Assembly (NCBI RefSeq): GCF_001792815.1
Contig: NZ_CP017674.1
Coordinates: 1,984,001 to 2,048,000, forward strand
DNA length: 64,000 nucleotides
Reading direction: 5' to 3'
Source: Microbacterium sp. BH-3-3-3
Lineage (GTDB): Bacteria; Actinomycetota; Actinomycetes; Actinomycetales; Microbacteriaceae
Shown in pieces: positions 60,227-64,000 of the stretch. Position 1 is the stretch's first letter; every line of letters begins with the position of its first letter. Both the position numbers and the translations under genes were made by a program. The notes below the pieces were generated by a model that searched no databases, was not told the DNA's origin, and worked only from the letters and a program-made list of their open reading frames with translations.

Positions 60227-61357
60227 ATGACCCCGCTCGATGACCCCGCTCTCGTGCGCGTTCTCGCCGCCGACGGTTCGCTGGCCCCCACGCCCGCAGC
60301 CGAGCGCTATCTGCCGCTCATCGACGCGCTGACCGACGCCGAACTCGAGACGTTCTACCGCGACATGGTCTCGATCCGCGCCTTCGACGTGCAGGCGACC
60401 AACCTGCAGCGTCAAGGGCAGCTCGCCCTGTGGCCCCCCTCGTTCGGTCAAGAGGCCGCGCAGGTCGGCTCCGCCCGCGCCGCGCGGGCCCAGGACCACC
60501 TGTTCCCCTCGTACCGCGAGCACGTGGTCACCCGCATCCGCGGCGTCGACCCGCTCGACATCATCCGGCTCATGCGCGGACTCACCCACGGCGGGTGGGA
60601 CCCGACCGACCCGAAGAACGGCAACACGCACATCTACACGCTCGTGCTCGGCGCGCAGACGCTGCACGCCACGGGCCTGGCGATGGGCCTGGTCTTCGAC
60701 GGCAAGAGCGGCACCGGCGACCCCGAGCGCGATGAGGCCGTCATCGTCTACTACGGCGACGGTGCCTCCAGCCAGGGCGACGTGCACGAGGCGATGGTCT
60801 TCGCCGCGAGCTTCCAGACCCCCGAGGTCTTCTTCCTGCAGAACAACCAGTGGGCCATCTCGGTGCCCGTCGCCACCCAGTCGCGCTCGCCGCTGTACAA
60901 GCGCGGCGAGGGGTACGGCATCCCGAGCCTGCAGGTCGACGGCAACGACGTCCTCGCCAGCTACGCCGTGTCGAAGCTCGCCCTCGACGAGGCCCGGGCC
61001 GGTGGCGGACCCCGCGCGATCGAGGCGATGACCTACCGCATGGGCGCGCACACCACGAGCGACGACCCCACCAAGTACCGCACCTCCGACGAGGAGCAGT
61101 CGTGGGGCCGGCGCGACCCGATCGTCCGCATGCGCGCTTTCCTCGAGGGTCGCGGCGCCTCGCAGCAGTTCTTCGACGACGCGGATGCCGAGGGCCGGGC
61201 GCTCGCCGACGACGTGCGCACCCGCACGAACGAGCTCGGCGGCCTGCCCCGGGTGCACATGTTCGAGAGCGTCTACTCCGAGGCGCACGCGCTCATCGAG
61301 TCGGAGCAGCGCTGGCTCGACGACTACGAGACGTCGATGGACGGGGGCGCGAAGTGA
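60227..61357 (+). CDS. 2-oxo acid dehydrogenase E1 component, alpha subunit
   Basis: A 376-residue E1-alpha. GQEAAQVGSARA, FPSYREHVVTRI, and the ThDP motif GDGASSQGDVHEAMVFAASF-x7-LQNNQWA are all present, then YRMGAHTTSDDPTKYRT. Similar to the branched-chain or pyruvate E1-alpha (PdhA/BkdA). ATG 60227 is 6 bases after TAGCGT (leaderless). With E1-beta and E2 it forms the E1/E2 of an oxidative decarboxylase; no E3 gene is present here. Confidence 0.94.
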   Translation: MTPLDDPALVRVLAADGSLAPTPAAERYLPLIDALTDAELETFYRDMVSIRAFDVQATNLQRQGQLALWPPSFGQEAAQVGSARAARAQDHLFPSYREHVVTRIRGVDPLDIIRLMRGLTHGGWDPTDPKNGNTHIYTLVLGAQTLHATGLAMGLVFDGKSGTGDPERDEAVIVYYGDGASSQGDVHEAMVFAASFQTPEVFFLQNNQWAISVPVATQSRSPLYKRGEGYGIPSLQVDGNDVLASYAVSKLALDEARAGGGPRAIEAMTYRMGAHTTSDDPTKYRTSDEEQSWGRRDPIVRMRAFLEGRGASQQFFDDADAEGRALADDVRTRTNELGGLPRVHMFESVYSEAHALIESEQRWLDDYETSMDGGAK

Positions 61358-62331
61358 CCGAGAACCTGCCGATCAGCCGGGCCCTGAACGCGGGCCTGCG
61401 CCGCGCGCTCGAGACCGACGACCGCGTGCTGCTCATGGGCGAGGACATCGGGCCGCTCGGCGGCGTCTTCCGCGTCACCGAGGGGCTGCAGAAGGACTTC
61501 GGACCGCGCCGCGTCATCGACTCGCCCCTGGCCGAGTCGGGCATCGTCGGAACCGCGATCGGCCTCGCGATGGGCGGGTTCAAGCCCGTGCTCGAGATCC
61601 AGTTCGACGGCTTCGTCTTTCCCGCGTTCGACCAGATCACCTCGCAGCTGGCGAAGATCACGAACCGCCACGAGGGCGGCGTGCGCATGCCCGTCGTCAT
61701 CCGCATTCCCTACGGCGGACACATCGGCGCGGTCGAGCACCACCAGGAGAGCCCCGAGGCGTACTTCACGCACACCCCGGGCCTGCGGGTCGTCAGCCCC
61801 TCGAACGCCAACGACGCGTACTGGATGATGCAGCAGGCCATCGCCTCGCTCGACCCCGTCATCTTCCTCGAGCCCAAGGCGAAGTACTGGCAGAAGGGCG
61901 AGGTCGACACCGAGGCCCCCGCGCTGCCGCTGCACGCCAGCCGCATCGTGCGCCGCGGGACCGACGTCACCCTCGTCGGTCACGGCGCCATGGTCACCAC
62001 CCTGCTGCAGGCGGCCGCGCTCGCCGAGAGCGAGGGCACGAGCTGCGAGGTCATCGACCTGCGGTCGCTCTCGCCGGTCGACTACGGCCCGCTGCTCGAC
62101 TCGGTGCGCCGCACCGGACGCATGGTCTACGCGCAGGAGGCACCGGGCTTCACCTCGCTCGGTTCCGAGATCGCGGCCACCGTCATGGAGCGGGCGTTCT
62201 TCGCCCTCGAGGCCCCCGTGCTGCGGGTGTCGGGCTTCGACGTGCCGTTCCCTCCCGCGAAGCTCGAGGGCACGTACCTGCCCGACGCCGACCGCATCCT
62301 CGAGGCCGTCGACCGGTCTCTCGCCTACTGA
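61354..62331 (+). CDS. 2-oxo acid dehydrogenase E1 component, beta subunit
   Basis: A 325-residue transketolase-like E1-beta: [74 protein letters not shown] and [16 protein letters not shown] 61354 overlaps the E1-alpha stop. The C-terminal sequence [19 protein letters not shown] is common to BCKDH/PDH E1-beta. Confidence 0.95.
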   Translation: MTENLPISRALNAGLRRALETDDRVLLMGEDIGPLGGVFRVTEGLQKDFGPRRVIDSPLAESGIVGTAIGLAMGGFKPVLEIQFDGFVFPAFDQITSQLAKITNRHEGGVRMPVVIRIPYGGHIGAVEHHQESPEAYFTHTPGLRVVSPSNANDAYWMMQQAIASLDPVIFLEPKAKYWQKGEVDTEAPALPLHASRIVRRGTDVTLVGHGAMVTTLLQAAALAESEGTSCEVIDLRSLSPVDYGPLLDSVRRTGRMVYAQEAPGFTSLGSEIAATVMERAFFALEAPVLRVSGFDVPFPPAKLEGTYLPDADRILEAVDRSLAY

Positions 62332-62410
62332 CCCGCTGCCCTCCCGCCCGCCGGAGCATTCCGTTGCGGCGTCGCCGGTGACAAGCTGGCTCCCGAGCAA
62401 AGGACACACC

Positions 62411-63724
62411 GTGACCGAGCAGACCTTCGTTCTCCCCGACGTCGGAGAAGGCCTCACCGAGGCCGAGATCGTGCAGTGGCGCGTCGCCCCGGGCGACACC
62501 GTCGAGGTCAACGACGTGATCGTCGAGATCGAGACCGCCAAGTCGCTCGTCGAGCTGCCCTCGCCCTTCTCGGGCACGGTCGGAGAACTCCTCGCCGTCG
62601 AGGGCGCCACCGTCGAGGTGGGCGTTCCGATCATCACCATCGGCTCCGCGGATGCCGCGCCCCCGGCCCCCGCGGCCCCCACCACGGTGCCCGAGCCCGA
62701 CGACGCCGGCGGTGCCGTATTGGTCGGTTACGGCACGGGCGGAGCGGTGTCGTCGCGGCGTCGCGCACCCGCGGAGCGTCCGGTCAAGGCATCCGTCGGT
62801 GTGGTCGCCAAGCCCCCGATCCGCAAGCTCGCGCGCGACCTCGGGGTCGACCTGTCGGCCGTCACGCCCAGCGGTCCCGCGGGCGAAGTGACCCGCGACG
62901 ACGTCGTGAAGCACGCCGACCAGGCCAGCGTCTTCCGCAACATCGAGACGCCGGCGTGGGGCGCCGTGCGCGAAGAGACGATCCCCGTGCCCGCCCCCGC
63001 CGCCCCGGCGCCGGTCGCCGACGCCCGCGAGGAGTCGATCCCGGTGCGCGGCGTGCGCAAGGCCACCGCCAACGCGATGACCTCGAGCGCGTACTCGGCC
63101 CCGCACGTCTCGGTGTGGGTCGACGTCGACGCCTCGCGCACCATGGAGTTCGTCAAGCGGCTCAAGGCCTCGGCCGACTTCGCCGACGTGAAGATCTCGC
63201 CGCTGCTGATCATGGCGCGCGCCGTGATCTGGGCCCTGCGCCGCACCCCGATGATCAACGCCGCCTGGGTCGACACCGAGGACGGCGCGCAGATCAGCGT
63301 GCGTCACTACGTCAACCTCGGCATCGCCGCCGCCACCCCGCGCGGCCTGCTCGTGCCCAACATCAAGGACGCGCAGGCGATGAACACGCGCGAGCTGGCC
63401 AAGGCGCTCGAGCACCTCACCCTCACCGCGCGCGAGGGCAAGACGAGCCCGGCCGACCAGACCGGCGGAACGTTCACGATCACGAACATCGGCGTCTTCG
63501 GGGTGGATGCCGGTACCCCGATCATCAACCCGGGTGAGGCCGGCATCATCGCCCTGGGCGCGATCCGCCAGAAGCCGTGGGTCGTCGACGGCGAGGTGCG
63601 CCCGCGCTGGGTGACCACCGTGTCGGGGTCGTTCGATCACCGCGTGGTCGACGGCGACGGGATCTCGCGGTTCATCGCCGATGTGGCATCCGTGCTCGAG
63701 GAGCCGGCGCTGCTGCTGGACTGA
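62411..63724 (+). CDS. 2-oxo acid dehydrogenase E2 (dihydrolipoyl acyltransferase)
   Basis: A 437-residue E2. It has a lipoyl domain with Lys in [19 protein letters not shown] (residues 1-80) and a Pro/Ala linker. The E3/E1-binding domain follows (about 135-170: [32 protein letters not shown]), then the catalytic domain, ending [20 protein letters not shown] with catalytic His and Asp. A single lipoyl domain is typical of BCKDH E2. GTG 62411. It completes the complex with E1. Confidence 0.95.
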   Translation: MTEQTFVLPDVGEGLTEAEIVQWRVAPGDTVEVNDVIVEIETAKSLVELPSPFSGTVGELLAVEGATVEVGVPIITIGSADAAPPAPAAPTTVPEPDDAGGAVLVGYGTGGAVSSRRRAPAERPVKASVGVVAKPPIRKLARDLGVDLSAVTPSGPAGEVTRDDVVKHADQASVFRNIETPAWGAVREETIPVPAPAAPAPVADAREESIPVRGVRKATANAMTSSAYSAPHVSVWVDVDASRTMEFVKRLKASADFADVKISPLLIMARAVIWALRRTPMINAAWVDTEDGAQISVRHYVNLGIAAATPRGLLVPNIKDAQAMNTRELAKALEHLTLTAREGKTSPADQTGGTFTITNIGVFGVDAGTPIINPGEAGIIALGAIRQKPWVVDGEVRPRWVTTVSGSFDHRVVDGDGISRFIADVASVLEEPALLLD

Positions 63725-63749
63725 GCGGGGAGCGGTTCAGGTCGGCGGG

Positions 63750-63766
63750 GTCACTCCGGGAGTGAC
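63750..63766. terminator. Small hairpin between convergent genes
   Basis: GTCACT-ccggg-AGTGAC overlaps the stop of the MFS gene on the minus strand, just after the E2 stop. A weak terminator candidate only. Confidence 0.3.
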
Positions 63767-64000
63767 GCCCGCTCGGGGGCGGGTGCGCTCCGCTTCGGGA
63801 TCAGCAGCGCCAGGACCAGCGCGATGACGGCCGCGCCGATGCCGAGCAGGAACGACACCTGGAAGGCGTCGGCCGTCGGCACGCGGGTGTCACCCTCACC
63901 GGTCGAGAGTGTCGCGAGCACCACGCCGACGATCGCGGCGGAGGTGCTCGTGCCGAGGGAGCGGGCCAGGGCGTTGAGGCCGTTCGAGGCGCCCGTCTCG
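63751..64000 (-). CDS. MFS transporter (DHA2/EmrB-like), C-terminal part
   Basis: Read on the minus strand, the frame is ETGASNGLNALARSLGTST, then SAAIVGVVLATLSTGEGDT, AFQVSFLLGIGAAVIALVLA and LLIPKRSAPAPERASLPE, then stop. ASANGLNALMRxLG-like tail and the final helix are typical of DHA2 drug exporters. Only the last 82 residues are inside the window; the rest lies beyond 64000. Confidence 0.8.
   Translation of the reverse strand, partial: ETGASNGLNALARSLGTSTSAAIVGVVLATLSTGEGDTRVPTADAFQVSFLLGIGAAVIALVLALLIPKRSAPAPERASLPE

Noticed and set aside
58529..61288. 900-residue frame antisense to the E1 and aminotransferase genes
   Set aside because: Only its last 134 residues are a real gene (holin-family membrane protein); the rest is a mirror frame.
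1..64000. tRNA, rRNA, CRISPR array or insertion sequence
   Set aside because: No cloverleaf, repeat-spacer array, transposase gene or terminal repeat with target duplication was found by eye; a covariance-model scan would be decisive for tRNAs.

Overview
The window is high-GC DNA (roughly 70 %) from an actinobacterium, most probably Microbacteriaceae and plausibly Microbacterium. The basis is the ribosomal gene order, WXG100 genes, many GTG starts, frequent leaderless promoters (TANNNT followed 5-7 nt later by the start codon), and MmyB-type XRE regulators paired with oxidoreductase genes. The genus is an inference. I saw no rRNA, tRNA, CRISPR array or insertion sequence.

Layout. (1) 0-12.5 kb: the C-terminus of a luciferase-like monooxygenase, two tandem paralogous membrane proteins, then the conserved rpsF-ssb-rpsR-rplI block and dnaB. 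Between rplI and dnaB sits a six-gene cassette: a divergent S-adenosylhomocysteine-hydrolase-like protein, a TrzA/deaminase-type amidohydrolase, a DUF985 cupin and a complete polar-amino-acid-type ABC transporter. The leader of dnaB carries a cluster of DnaA boxes. (2) 12.5-21 kb: a redox and regulation zone. It has a TetR/SDR divergent pair with a near-perfect operator, a deletion scar fusing the SDR to an aldo-keto reductase remnant, and three MmyB-like XRE regulators. Each of the three diverges from a target (the aldo-keto reductase remnant, CMD-cupin, and MFS-lipoprotein-alcohol dehydrogenase), and all three intergenic regions share one operator-like motif. (3) 21-23.6 kb: degraded genes (an amidase remnant and a frameshifted DinB/MDMPI-like gene). 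(4) 23.6-31.8 kb: a defence and selfish island of lower GC, with a C5 methyltransferase, a PD-(D/E)XK nuclease, a DUF3644 protein, an sce7725/sce7726 pair and a HipBA toxin-antitoxin module. (5) 32-38 kb: an RpiR regulator plus MFS operon divergent from a tripartite tricarboxylate transporter (TctBAC) and an RraA-family aldolase-like gene. (6) 38-42 kb: an old yellow enzyme and a five-gene WXG100 cassette without secretion machinery, then pdxH. (7) 42-56 kb: a dynamin-like GTPase, a HEAT protein, DUF1295 plus long-chain acyl-CoA ligase, an acyltransferase, an SDR with an N-terminal zinc knuckle and no catalytic Tyr, a NUDIX hydrolase, a FtsX-type ABC exporter, small membrane proteins and a Zn-alcohol dehydrogenase, with two families of extragenic palindromes. 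(8) 56-64 kb: purB, a low-molecular-weight phosphatase, a holin-like membrane protein, an HisC/aromatic aminotransferase, a 2-oxo acid dehydrogenase E1a-E1b-E2 operon and the C-terminus of an MFS exporter.

The most system-like novelties are the SAHH-like/deaminase/transporter cassette, the sce7725/sce7726 pair inside the defence island, the orphan WXG100 operon, and the shared operator of the three MmyB regulators. All gene functions are predictions from motifs and context.
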